From positions 1-37,476 of the IMG/VR virus record IMGVR_UViG_3300048592_000777: DNA of 37,476 nt. One strand, 5' to 3'. Positions 1 to 6,284 of the stretch are shown here, in pieces. Position 1 is the first letter of the stretch. Every line of letters begins with the position of its first letter. Made by a program: the position numbers and the translations under genes. The notes below the pieces were generated by a model, which saw nothing but the letters and a program-made list of their open reading frames with translations, was not told the DNA's origin and did no database searches. The DNA is from a virus.

Positions 1-127
1 GCCGAACGCCGCGCGGGCGAGATGCTGCGCGTGACGGCGGAGCGGGGGGAGCGTCGTGGCGCTGGCAACCCGCAATTGTCGCAGGCTTCGACGATTGGAC
101 TCGACGACCTCAACATCACCCGCGACC
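1..127. repeat. terminal direct repeat, left copy
   Basis: The first 127 bases are identical to the last 127 bases of the window (37350-37476). The repeat lies inside one open reading frame that continues without a break when the two ends are joined. A length of exactly 127 bases is the usual overlap left by an assembler with k-mer size 127, so I read it as a circularisation overlap and not as a biological terminal repeat. Confidence 0.97.
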
Positions 128-504
128 AATCCTCCCGCTGGCAGAAGCTTGCCGCCATGCCCGACGAGCACTTCGAGACGGCGGTCGCGACCGCGAAGGC
201 GCAGACCGGAGAAGTCACCACGGCGCACATGTTGCGCGTCGCCGAGGCGCTCGACGATCTCGGCAAGGCCCGCGCGATGGTGGACGCGCAGCGCGCGAGC
301 ACCCCCGAGGACGTCGAACGCGCGCTCGCTGCCAAGCGCGCCTGGGCGGACTTCGACTATCGCCTCGGCAAGCTCACCGAGACGATCGCCGAACTGCGCA
401 CGACGTCACCACCACCCATGCCGCCAGAGCTTTGTCGCACCGCGCGACAACGTTGGCTGACGGTTGCCGAGTTCTTGTCCCATCACATCGAAGGTACGCA
501 ATGA
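1..504 (+). CDS. 3' part of the early gene that spans the contig ends
   Basis: This is the downstream part of one gene whose start is the GTG at 37188; joining the ends gives a 221-residue protein. The reading frame is open from base 1, so the ATG at 22 is internal and not the start. The protein is charged and probably helical: an N-terminal half rich in Ala, Arg and Glu, a segment around TIGLDDLNITRDQSSRWQKL that looks like a helix-turn-helix or ParB-like fold, then more helix. Proteins of this kind (starting with MQLVxYE, then KDIRDKA) are very common in early regions of temperate phages and usually have no assigned function. It ends in an ATGA overlap with the next gene. Function unknown; a DNA-associated role is only inference. 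Confidence 0.9.
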   Translation, partial: AERRAGEMLRVTAERGERRGAGNPQLSQASTIGLDDLNITRDQSSRWQKLAAMPDEHFETAVATAKAQTGEVTTAHMLRVAEALDDLGKARAMVDAQRASTPEDVERALAAKRAWADFDYRLGKLTETIAELRTTSPPPMPPELCRTARQRWLTVAEFLSHHIEGTQ

Positions 505-1034
505 AAACCGAACCCCACATCTCCGCCGACTTCGAGTCGCTGGAGAAGGACTTCCGCAAGACCTTCCGCACCGGCACCGCGCTGAACAGCGACGCCGTGC
601 TGCAGGAGACGCTGCGCGCGCGCTTCCCCGGCCTCGCCATGAGCGACGTGCTGACGCTCGCCGCGCTGAACACCATCCAGAAGATGATCGAGAAGATCAC
701 CAACCCGAAGTCGCCGCGGGACTTTGTCGACTGGCGCGCGATGGGAGACCTGTTCCATGACCTGCCGGCCGTGCGCGTGCCGCGCGTGATCATCGTCGAC
801 GGCAAACCGACCGACGCCTATTCCGTCGGCGCGCTGACGCTGCGCGACTACATGCGCGCGCGCGGCGAGGACCTGCGCGACGAAGGCGAGCGGCTGATCC
901 AGGCCGGCGAGGAAAAAACCCATGCCGCCGAGCAGTACACGGAGCAGGCCCGCGTGCTCGACGTCATCGTGGAGCGAGCGGAAGCCAATGGCCAAGACCC
1001 CGAGACCGTGCGCTGCCAAGCGCCCGGCGCTTGA
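501..1034 (+). CDS. early phage protein of unknown function (177 aa)
   Basis: The ATG at 501 overlaps the upstream TGA in an ATGA, which decides the start over the earlier in-frame ATG at 432. The product is mostly helical and charged, with a central segment (residues about 75-105) containing a VRVPRVIIVDGKP stretch that looks like a small beta element. The C-terminal third is Glu/Arg-rich and probably coiled. I do not recognise a family. It sits in the middle of the early rightward operon, with the HNH gene starting inside its 3' end at 988, so it is co-transcribed with DNA-metabolism genes. Confidence 0.8.
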   Translation: MKTEPHISADFESLEKDFRKTFRTGTALNSDAVLQETLRARFPGLAMSDVLTLAALNTIQKMIEKITNPKSPRDFVDWRAMGDLFHDLPAVRVPRVIIVDGKPTDAYSVGALTLRDYMRARGEDLRDEGERLIQAGEEKTHAAEQYTEQARVLDVIVERAEANGQDPETVRCQAPGA

Positions 1035-1218
1035 CGACCGGACGCTATACCTCATGGCCCGCGCTCAACGGTTTCGCTGCCCGATTTGCAGCGCCGCCCT
1101 CGACCCCGACAGCGAGATCGACCACGTTGTGCCTCGCAGCCTCGGCGGGTCGGACTCCGTGAAGAACCTGCGCCTGGTGCATCGCCGCTGCAATCGCAGC
1201 AGAGGGGCAAAGCTGTGA
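988..1218 (+). CDS. small HNH endonuclease (76 aa)
   Basis: A compact HNH nuclease. A CPIC zinc-knuckle half is followed by the signature DHVVPRSLGGSD, then an Asn (KNLRLVH) and a closing HRRCN, which together give the His-Asn-His metal site and a second cysteine for zinc. The ATG at 988 starts inside the previous gene and gives the expected size for stand-alone phage HNH proteins. It is expected to nick or cleave double-stranded DNA. Phage HNH genes often lie beside terminase, but this one lies in the early operon, so a role in early DNA processing or mobility is as likely as packaging. The stop overlaps the GTG of the kinase gene. Confidence 0.88.
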   Translation: MAKTPRPCAAKRPALDDRTLYLMARAQRFRCPICSAALDPDSEIDHVVPRSLGGSDSVKNLRLVHRRCNRSRGAKL

Positions 1219-1778
1219 CCCTCGTCTCACTCACCGGCCTCGCCGGCGCCGGCAAGAGCACGCTGGCCGAGATCCTCGTCACCGAGCACGGCTTCGAGGC
1301 CATGTCGTTCGCCGAGCCCATCTACGCCGGCCTGGCCGCCATGCTCGACATCGACCAGGAGGAGCTCGAGCGGCGCGATCGCAAGGAGGCGCCCATCGAC
1401 TGGCTCAACAAGAGCCCGCGCGAGCTGCTGCAGGAGCTCGGCACCGCCTGGGGCCGCGACCGCGTCCACCGCGACCTCTGGATCCTCGTCCTCGACCGGC
1501 GCCTGCGCATGTACCAGGCCCTCGGCATGGACCTCTCGCGCGTCGTCATCACCGACGTGCGCTTCGCGAACGAGGCGCAGTACATCCGCGCGCGCGGCGG
1601 CTATATCTGGCAGGTCGTGCGCGGCGCCTCCACCGCGCGGCCGCACGTCTCCGAGGCCGGCGTGCCTTCGCACTGGATCGACGACGTCATCCCCAACACC
1701 GGCACGCTCGACGAGCTGCGCGCGCTGGTGGCCCGCCGCATCGAGCGGCTGATCGAACAGACAAGGACCGACCGATGA
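1215..1778 (+). CDS. deoxynucleoside monophosphate kinase-like protein
   Basis: The product has a P-loop at residues about 7-15 (GLAGAGKST). It also has the features of phage dNMP kinases: an AEPIYAGLAAML region after the first helix, a LELG-type segment (LLQELGTAWGRDRVH), and VVITDVRFANEA, which matches the Walker-B-like strand of the T4 gp1/phage dNMP kinase group. It should phosphorylate deoxynucleoside monophosphates to feed dNTP pools during replication. The GTG at 1215 overlaps the preceding stop (1216-1218); a longer frame upstream reads through the HNH gene and is a shadow. The size (187 aa) is normal for the family. Substrate choice cannot be read from sequence. Confidence 0.85.
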   Translation: MTLVSLTGLAGAGKSTLAEILVTEHGFEAMSFAEPIYAGLAAMLDIDQEELERRDRKEAPIDWLNKSPRELLQELGTAWGRDRVHRDLWILVLDRRLRMYQALGMDLSRVVITDVRFANEAQYIRARGGYIWQVVRGASTARPHVSEAGVPSHWIDDVIPNTGTLDELRALVARRIERLIEQTRTDR

Positions 1779-2371
1779 GCATCAGAGAAGCGGTGCGCGA
1801 CGCGCTGGCCAAACACCCCGAGGGCCTTAGCGCCGTGGATTTGCTGCCCAAGGTCCCCGAGGCGTTGACGCCGCAGCAGATCGCCGTGGCGGTCTGCGAG
1901 CTCACCAAGGCCGGCGCGCTCCTCCGCGACGGCCAGCGCGGGAGCTACGTCTACCGCCTGGCCCCGGCCGGCACGCGTGTACGCATGCACAGCCTGGACG
2001 GCGACGAGGACGAGGGCGACGCCCCGGAGCCCGTGGCCCCGCCGCCCACGCGCGCGCCAACCCCACCCCATCCCAGCGCGGCCCCTGCTCGGGGGCGAGC
2101 CCGCGCGAAACCCGAGGAGACCGGCACCCGCAAACGTGGCGCACCACGCGCGCGGCGCTCCTCGGCTGGATCCCTGCCGGTGACGGTGCAAAGCGCACAC
2201 CCGGTCGACGGCACTCGTGACGCGACCAATGCCGTCGACCGGGACTTACAGATCGCCATCACCGAAGCCGGCGTCCTTGCGCTCCGCCGCGGAGACGCCT
2301 GCCTCTACCTCGACCCCGCAGAAGTGCAGCGCATGACTGCATTTCTGCACCGTACCGGAGCGGTCGCATGA
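1775..2371 (+). CDS. winged-helix-like early protein with a low-complexity linker
   Basis: A 198-residue protein with three parts. Residues 1-60 look like a small winged helix: a GLSAVDLLPKV helix, an LTPQQIAVAVCELTKAGAL helix pair and a short wing ending in GSYVYRL. Residues about 75-130 form a Pro/Ala/Arg/Glu-rich linker, and the last 60 residues form a compact alpha/beta piece with an LALRRGDACLYLDPAE segment. The ATG overlaps the kinase stop by ATGA. The fold suggests DNA binding, perhaps as a regulator or replication accessory, but I cannot tie it to a named family. Confidence 0.78.
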   Translation: MSIREAVRDALAKHPEGLSAVDLLPKVPEALTPQQIAVAVCELTKAGALLRDGQRGSYVYRLAPAGTRVRMHSLDGDEDEGDAPEPVAPPPTRAPTPPHPSAAPARGRARAKPEETGTRKRGAPRARRSSAGSLPVTVQSAHPVDGTRDATNAVDRDLQIAITEAGVLALRRGDACLYLDPAEVQRMTAFLHRTGAVA

Positions 2372-2616
2372 CCGCCCCGCGCCACGTTCACATCGCCGCC
2401 GGCGGCCCGCGGGCCACTGTCTGCGTCGACGGCGAGCCGCTCGAACACGTGCGCGGCTACTCGTTGCAACACAGCGCCGGGGGTCTACCGCAGCTCACGT
2501 TGGACATGGTGCCCGGCAAGGTGACGTGGAGGGGTTCGGCCGCGGTCGAGAAGCTCGTCGACGGCAACCCCGGCGGTGATGGATGCCCTCGCGGCAATCG
2601 ACGGAGCCACGCATGA
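2368..2616 (+). CDS. small early protein, unknown (82 aa)
   Basis: This small ORF is joined to both neighbours by ATGA overlaps (2368 and 2613), which argues for real translation. The N-terminal half looks like a short beta protein (HVHIAAGG, ATVCVDGEPLEHV, LPQLTLDMVPGKV); the tail is Gly/Arg-rich and probably disordered. Similar small proteins with a VxGxxLxxVxxYSL pattern occur in phage early regions, without known function. No catalytic motif or membrane segment is visible. Confidence 0.7.
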   Translation: MTAPRHVHIAAGGPRATVCVDGEPLEHVRGYSLQHSAGGLPQLTLDMVPGKVTWRGSAAVEKLVDGNPGGDGCPRGNRRSHA

Positions 2617-2918
2617 CCGATGATCGCGTCCGGGAGTTGGCGTATCAGCCCGCCGATCCCCAAAGCCCGCTGATGCTCGCATGGGAGAGATACAAGGCGT
2701 CAGAGGAATACACCAACACTCGGACTTGGGCGCTTCATGTCAAGCATGTCGATGGCTCGCTATGGGCGGCGTTTGAACACGGATACCGCACCGCCATCCG
2801 AGAGACAGCCGAGGAATGCGCGAAGGTGTGCGCACAGGCGGCAAAGGATTACGAGGACGGCTTTGCCGATACCGTCGCTCGAAGCTGCGCCGCAGCCATC
2901 CGGGAGCGGTTCAAATGA
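2613..2918 (+). CDS. small early protein, unknown (101 aa)
   Basis: The ATG at 2613 in an ATGA overlap is preferred to the in-frame ATG at 2583, which would lie inside the previous gene. The product contains a WERYKASEEY helix, then a WALHVKHVDGSLWAAFEHGYRTA segment and a helical C-terminal half with two cysteines (EECAKVCAQAAKDY). The pattern of an aromatic-rich centre followed by a charged helix occurs in many phage accessory proteins. Its codons look less GC-rich than those of its neighbours, which suggests a later arrival. Function unknown. Confidence 0.78.
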   Translation: MTDDRVRELAYQPADPQSPLMLAWERYKASEEYTNTRTWALHVKHVDGSLWAAFEHGYRTAIRETAEECAKVCAQAAKDYEDGFADTVARSCAAAIRERFK

Positions 2919-3127
2919 CCCTCGAACTCTGGACCAGCGAAGACGCCGCGGCGTTCCTGCGCTGCGAGCGGCGTCACTTCAACAGCCGCATCAAGCCGCT
3001 GCCGGGCTTCCCGCGGCCGCGTACACTTCCCAGCCTGGTTGACGGCCGCGTGACCCGCTCGCGGCCCCTGTGGATCGCCGCCGAGGTGCGCGCGTGGGCG
3101 GCGGAGAACCTGGAGACGACATCATGA
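2915..3127 (+). CDS. excisionase/AlpA-like small HTH protein
   Basis: A 70-residue protein with the layout of phage excisionase or AlpA-type winged helix-turn-helix proteins: an opening ELWTSEDAAAFLRC helix pair that reads a target, an FPRPR segment typical of AlpA/Xis-like proteins, a wing with a beta hairpin (RVTRSRPLWI), and a short final helix starting AAEVRAWAAE. The start at 2915 overlaps the previous stop by ATGA. It lies 0.6 kb upstream of the integrase, the usual place for a recombination directionality factor, so a role in excision is a reasonable inference. It could instead be only a transcriptional regulator. Confidence 0.72.
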   Translation: MTLELWTSEDAAAFLRCERRHFNSRIKPLPGFPRPRTLPSLVDGRVTRSRPLWIAAEVRAWAAENLETTS

Positions 3128-3318
3128 TGACGATCGACGAAGCCCAGAAGCAGATCGCCGAGATCCTGCGTCAAGTTGAGGTGGGGAGCGGTGCGCTGGT
3201 AAAAGGTGTGCGCATCCGCGACGTGGACATTACCCGGCTTGCCGACCCGCGGCGGCAGATTTCGCGCGCCGTGGAGATCGAGCTCGAACACATTCCGGGA
3301 ACTCATTGGGAAACGTAG
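3124..3318 (+). CDS. small early protein before attP, unknown (64 aa)
   Basis: The ATG at 3124 (with a second ATG at 3127) overlaps the previous stop. The product has an N-terminal helix with Glu, Gln and Ile repeats (DEAQKQIAEILRQVE), then a short beta region around VKGVRIRDVDI and a charged end. No family is recognised. It is the last gene before the 200-bp noncoding stretch in front of the integrase. Co-transcription with the HTH gene suggests a helper role, but this is weak. Confidence 0.68.
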   Translation: MMTIDEAQKQIAEILRQVEVGSGALVKGVRIRDVDITRLADPRRQISRAVEIELEHIPGTHWET

Positions 3319-3520
3319 CCCCGCCGCTTCCCCGCCACCCTCCCACCGCGCCCCACGACATCATGCGCTGTTCGATTCCTGGCGGAGGGACCCCCGTAGG
3401 GGAACACGGCGACACACCATGACACTTTCCCTCTGCGCCGAGTCACACAACGTCACACGGCGACGCGCGATCCCCGCCATAATCCCGCCACTTTTCCCGC
3501 CACTTGGGGAGGCTGGAAGA
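3319..3520. other. candidate attP and integrase control region
   Basis: This 202-bp noncoding stretch lies directly upstream of the integrase. It holds short direct repeats of the kind recombinases use as arm sites: GTCACAC at 3442-3448 and 3452-3458 (10-bp period), and TCCCGCCACTT at 3483-3493 and 3495-3505 (12-bp period). A CCCC-GTA-GGGG hairpin lies at 3392-3402. A CATAAT at 3478-3483 could be a -10 for the integrase, with only a weak -35. The stretch TTCGATTCC at 3371-3379 resembles a tRNA T-loop, as expected for a tRNA-targeting phage, but no full T-stem can be built. The core is therefore not fixed. Confidence 0.4.
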
Positions 3521-4498
3521 ATGGGGAACGTGCGGAAGCGCGGGCGGCGCTGGCGCGCGGAGGCCGAGGCGCTGGGGGAGCGGAAGTCGCGAAGCTTTGC
3601 GACGAAGGCGGAGGCGGTGGCGTGGATGGTCGACGCGGAGCGGCGCATCCGGGCCGGCGAGGGCTTCGCGATCCACGGCCGGACGGTGCGCGACCTGCTG
3701 GAACGCTACGCCGACGAGGAGAGCCCCAAGAAAGCGAAAGGCGCGTGGGAGCGGACGCGGCTCGCGTTCCTGTGCCGCGCCGAGGACCCGCTGGGGTCGA
3801 CGCCGCTTGCGCGCCTGACGCCGGAGGTGATGCAGGCGTGGCAGGACCGCCAGCTCGGGCGGGTGTCGGGGGAGACGGTGCTGCGGGATCGGGCGCTGCT
3901 CTCGGCGGCGTTCCGGCACGCGGCGCGGGTGTGGCGGTGGCTGCCCGGCTCGCCGCTGACCGCCGTGCGAGGTCCGCGCGGCAACCCGCCGCGGGCGCGG
4001 GTGTGCACGCCGGAGGAACTGGCGCGGCTGTGGCTGGTGGCCGGCACGGACCTCGAGCGCGGTCAGGCGCGGGCGGTGGCGGCGTTCGAGCTCGCGATCG
4101 AGACGGGGATGCGCGGGGCGGAGATGAGCGCGCTGCGGCGGGAGGACGTGCACCTGGCGCGGTCTTTCGTCCACCTGCCGCGAACGAAGAACGGCGACGC
4201 GCGCGACGTGGCGCTGTCGCCACGCGCCAAGGCGCTGCTGGCCGAGGTGATGGCGCTGGGGCTGGACCCGGTGTTCGGGCTCAGTGCCGCGAGCAAGGAT
4301 GCGCTGTTCCGGCGGGTGCGGGCGCGGGCCGGGATCGAGGGGCTCACGTTCCACGATAGCCGGCACACGGCCTGCACGCGGATCGCGCGGAAGCTGCACG
4401 TTCTGGAGCTGGCCCGCCAGCTCGGGACGCGGGACCTGAAGACGTTGCTCATTTACTACAATGAGAGCGCCACCGAACTAGCCAAGAGGCTTGAATGA
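3521..4498 (+). CDS. int: tyrosine recombinase (phage integrase)
   Basis: This 325-residue integrase has an Arg-rich N-terminal arm-type DNA-binding region, a core-binding helix domain (about 50-150) and a catalytic domain (about 160-325). The visible catalytic residues are Arg198 (ETGMRGAE), Lys223 in RTKNGD, His278 and Arg281 in HDSRHT, and Tyr312 in LIYYN. The position usually held by the second His (LGH) is Thr303 (LGT), a notable substitution. The ATG at 3521 follows a GGGGAGG ribosome site; upstream in-frame ATGs lie in the noncoding region. It integrates the phage into the host chromosome at attB. The stop overlaps the start of the HNH gene. Confidence 0.95.
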   Translation: MGNVRKRGRRWRAEAEALGERKSRSFATKAEAVAWMVDAERRIRAGEGFAIHGRTVRDLLERYADEESPKKAKGAWERTRLAFLCRAEDPLGSTPLARLTPEVMQAWQDRQLGRVSGETVLRDRALLSAAFRHAARVWRWLPGSPLTAVRGPRGNPPRARVCTPEELARLWLVAGTDLERGQARAVAAFELAIETGMRGAEMSALRREDVHLARSFVHLPRTKNGDARDVALSPRAKALLAEVMALGLDPVFGLSAASKDALFRRVRARAGIEGLTFHDSRHTACTRIARKLHVLELARQLGTRDLKTLLIYYNESATELAKRLE

Positions 4499-4968
4499 CA
4501 GACGAGGCATGGAAGCCGATTCCCTCGGCGCGAGGTTATGAGGCGTCGAGCCTTGGGCGCGTGCGGAGTATCGAAAGACTGGTCTCCAGGAAGAATCAGT
4601 CTGCCGCGCAGCGGAAAGGCAAGGTGTTGAGCGAGCAGACGCAGCGCAACGGGTATCGGACCGTCGTTGTCGGGCGGAACGACCGTGGCGCGCCTCAAAC
4701 CCGAAGCGTTCACCGTCTAGTTGCAGAGGCTTTCTTCGGCCCGTGCCCTGCGGGCTTGGAGGTGTGCCACAACAACGGGGAAAAGGCGGACAACCGCGTC
4801 GAGAATCTGCGCTACGACACTCGCTCAGCAAACCATGTCGAGAAATACAGGCACGGCTGTAGGTCGAACTTCAGCCGGCCGGATGTGCAGAGCAAAGCGA
4901 AGGCGGGGTTCGCCGAAGCGATACGCCGCCGCCGCGAGTCGGCCGAAGAGATCGCCGACCGGCTGTAG
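4495..4968 (+). CDS. NUMOD4/HNH homing-type endonuclease
   Basis: Residues 4-30 carry the NUMOD4 pattern (EAWKPIPSARGYEASSLGRVRS). The centre has an HRLVAEAF segment followed by a VCHNNGEKADNRVENLRY core typical of HNH_3 homing endonucleases such as those in T7-like and Gram-positive phages. The tail is basic and probably binds DNA. It overlaps the integrase stop by ATGA and has less GC-rich codons than the integrase, as expected of a mobile gene. It is expected to cut an unoccupied allele of its target locus. The size (157 aa) is complete for the group and no frameshift is visible. Confidence 0.9.
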   Translation: MTDEAWKPIPSARGYEASSLGRVRSIERLVSRKNQSAAQRKGKVLSEQTQRNGYRTVVVGRNDRGAPQTRSVHRLVAEAFFGPCPAGLEVCHNNGEKADNRVENLRYDTRSANHVEKYRHGCRSNFSRPDVQSKAKAGFAEAIRRRRESAEEIADRL

Positions 4969-4969
4969 C

Positions 4970-5149
4970 CTAGCCCTCTTCCCGCCGCGGCAGGTACTTC
5001 CGCCGCGCCTCGACGAGCACCGGGTACTCGCGCCCGAGCTGCAGCCGGCGCTGCTCGCGGACCTGGGCGGCGGCGCGGAGAATCCAGGCGAAGATGGGGC
5101 CGTCGCGCTTCGGGTTGTACGAGGGGTTGTACGAGGGGGAGCGGGTCAT
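4970..5149 (-). CDS. small leftward accessory protein, unknown (59 aa)
   Basis: A 59-residue ORF starts at the ATG ending at 5149, 5 bases after a strong GGAGG; an in-frame upstream Met at 5188 lacks this site. The product begins with a repeated SYNPSYNP motif, continues with a FAWILRAAAQVREQ helix and ends in a basic tail. It converges with the HNH gene (1-bp gap) and diverges from the 5251 gene, so it probably has its own promoter in the 5150-5250 interval. The small size, the separate transcription unit and the position between integrase and tail genes fit a moron-type accessory gene. Function unknown. Confidence 0.7.
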   Translation of the reverse strand: MTRSPSYNPSYNPKRDGPIFAWILRAAAQVREQRRLQLGREYPVLVEARRKYLPRREEG

Positions 5150-5170
5150 GACCACCTCCGAAAATACCGC

Positions 5171-5204
5171 TTGACACCGTGTCCGCATTGTAGGACACTA
5201 CAGA
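5171..5204 (+). promoter_or_regulatory. promoter with inverted-repeat operator
   Basis: A perfect -35 (TTGACA, 5171-5176) is followed 17 bases later by a weak -10 (GACACT, 5194-5199). A perfect inverted repeat GTGTCC-N8-GGACAC (5179-5184 and 5193-5198) sits between the two elements, where a bound protein would block polymerase. It precedes the rightward trio 5251-5915, and the divergent gene at 5149 starts close by, so one operator may serve both. The small HTH protein at 5694-5915 is the obvious candidate ligand. Confidence 0.6.
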
Positions 5205-5250
5205 CATGGGCAGGGCAATCAGGCTCTCCCAAACTGGCTAGGAGGCCACA

Positions 5251-5505
5251 ATGAGCAAGCAAGTCACCATCACCTACAACGGCGCCTCCAGGACGGTAAA
5301 CAGTGCCGTTGCCGAGTCGCAGATCGCGAAAGCCGAGCAGGCAATCACCCTGCTGCGCGACAAGATGGCTGCCCGGCACGCCGCCCACGCCGCCAAGCCC
5401 ATCACCAGCGACCGCGAGCAGGTTGACGCCGACCGCCAGACCATGGCCGACATCGCGCGCTACGACAGCATCATCGCCGCGTGCCGCAACGCGCTGGGAG
5501 CCTAA
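5251..5505 (+). CDS. small accessory protein, unknown (84 aa)
   Basis: First gene of a three-gene rightward unit; a strong AGGAGG lies 5 bases before the ATG. The product has a short beta hairpin start (QVTITYNGASRTVN), then a long Ala-rich amphipathic helix with Lys, Glu and Arg, a polar loop and a final helix (ADIARYDSIIAACRNAL). It looks like a small soluble helical protein. No family is recognised. Its promoter carries an inverted repeat, so it is probably a regulated accessory gene. Confidence 0.78.
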   Translation: MSKQVTITYNGASRTVNSAVAESQIAKAEQAITLLRDKMAARHAAHAAKPITSDREQVDADRQTMADIARYDSIIAACRNALGA

Positions 5506-5508
5506 GCC

Positions 5509-5697
5509 ATGCGCTACATCGCCTACTCCCGCGACGAGTCCGGCATCGTCTCTCGGCTGCATCAGACCGCCCGTATGGCGGGCGAAATGCGCCGCGTCGA
5601 GTATCCCTACGCAGAGTCGCTGCGCGGCTGGCCGGAGCGCACGGTGTACTGGCAGCACGCGACCGGCCCATCGGTCGGCGTAGCGCCTGCGCGGTGA
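5509..5697 (+). CDS. small accessory protein, unknown (62 aa)
   Basis: The second gene of the unit starts 3 bases after the previous stop. Its 62 residues are mixed alpha/beta with several Tyr, Arg and Trp (a start of RYIAYSRDESGI, then RVEYPYAESLRGW). Its 3' end overlaps the GTG of the HTH gene, showing translational coupling. No catalytic motif or membrane segment is visible. Size and position would suit an anti-defence protein, but nothing in the sequence proves it. Confidence 0.68.
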   Translation: MRYIAYSRDESGIVSRLHQTARMAGEMRRVEYPYAESLRGWPERTVYWQHATGPSVGVAPAR

Positions 5698-5915
5698 GCC
5701 GCCTCCTCCACCAAACCGGCGAGGCCCTCTACGGGCCGCGCTGGCAAACCGCTCTCTCACGCGACCTCGGTGTGTCGGAGCGCACGGTGCGCCGCTGGGC
5801 GGCCGGCACGCACGACGTGCCGGCGGGGGTGTGGGTCGATCTCCTGCGACTGACGCAGGAGCGAGCCGGAGCGTTGGACGAGCTGGCCGAGCCGTTGCGC
5901 GAGGCAGGGGCCTAG
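5694..5915 (+). CDS. small HTH transcriptional regulator (73 aa)
   Basis: A 73-residue helix-turn-helix protein: WQTALSRDLGVSERTVRRW is a textbook HTH in which the LGVSERT turn leads the recognition helix, followed by AAGTHDVPAGVWVDLLRL as the supporting helices. The GTG at 5694 overlaps the previous stop. As the last gene of a unit whose promoter bears an inverted repeat, it may be an autorepressor, which is how Aca-type regulators are placed behind anti-CRISPR genes. Similar small HTH proteins also occur widely in phages without that link. Its stop overlaps the tail end of the opposite gene at 5912. Confidence 0.8.
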   Translation: MSRLLHQTGEALYGPRWQTALSRDLGVSERTVRRWAAGTHDVPAGVWVDLLRLTQERAGALDELAEPLREAGA

Positions 5916-6283
5916 CTCCACCACGCCCCGATCCGCACGCCCGCGTACATCAACCAGGTCCGCCACGCCGGGGCGCCCGAGGCCACCAGCGCCTCGCGGA
6001 AGACCTGGTCGCAGGTGCGGCGGGTGAGGCCGGGGCGGCCGAGCAGGTAGTCGTGGACGACGGCGGCGCGGTTGCCATGCCCTCCGGTCAACCACCAGGC
6101 CAAGGGGATTCTCGGAACCGAGGCGAGATCGGTTTCGAAGCCCTCCGGCACCGTCACGACGTAGCCGAGCAGGTCGGACTCGTACAGCAGCGGCGCGTGC
6201 AGGCGCATGAGCGGGCGCCCGTTGCCGGTCTCGTGGGCTTCCGCGACCTGGTCGATGCCGAGTGGGGTCAGGAAGCGGGCCAT
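5912..6283 (-). CDS. DUF1353 family protein
   Basis: A 123-residue protein matching DUF1353. It has VPEGFETDLASVPRIPLAWWLTGG-type segments, then an AAVVHDYLLGR motif with conserved His-Asp-Tyr, a CDQVFREAL helix and an end with MYAGVRIG. These proteins are common at the end of phage tail-lysis modules; the HDYL and DLASVP motifs suggest a metal or peptidase-like site, but no activity has been settled as far as I know. It is the last gene of the leftward operon and follows the DUF6527 gene by one base. Confidence 0.88.
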   Translation of the reverse strand: MARFLTPLGIDQVAEAHETGNGRPLMRLHAPLLYESDLLGYVVTVPEGFETDLASVPRIPLAWWLTGGHGNRAAVVHDYLLGRPGLTRRTCDQVFREALVASGAPAWRTWLMYAGVRIGAWWS

Positions 6284-6284
6284 G

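Noticed and set aside
1-127. Terminal repeat as a biological long terminal repeat or direct-terminal-repeat packaging end
   Set aside because: The repeat has the exact k-mer length 127 and lies inside one gene; a GpA-type terminase predicts cos ends near terS instead.
3361-3410. A partial tRNA gene near the integrase
   Set aside because: Only TTCGATTCC resembles a T-loop; the stem does not pair and no acceptor or anticodon arm is found.
3206-3520. An N-terminal extension of the integrase to 3206 or 3419
   Set aside because: The extra sequence has no family match and covers the probable attP; a GGGGAGG ribosome site decides for 3521.
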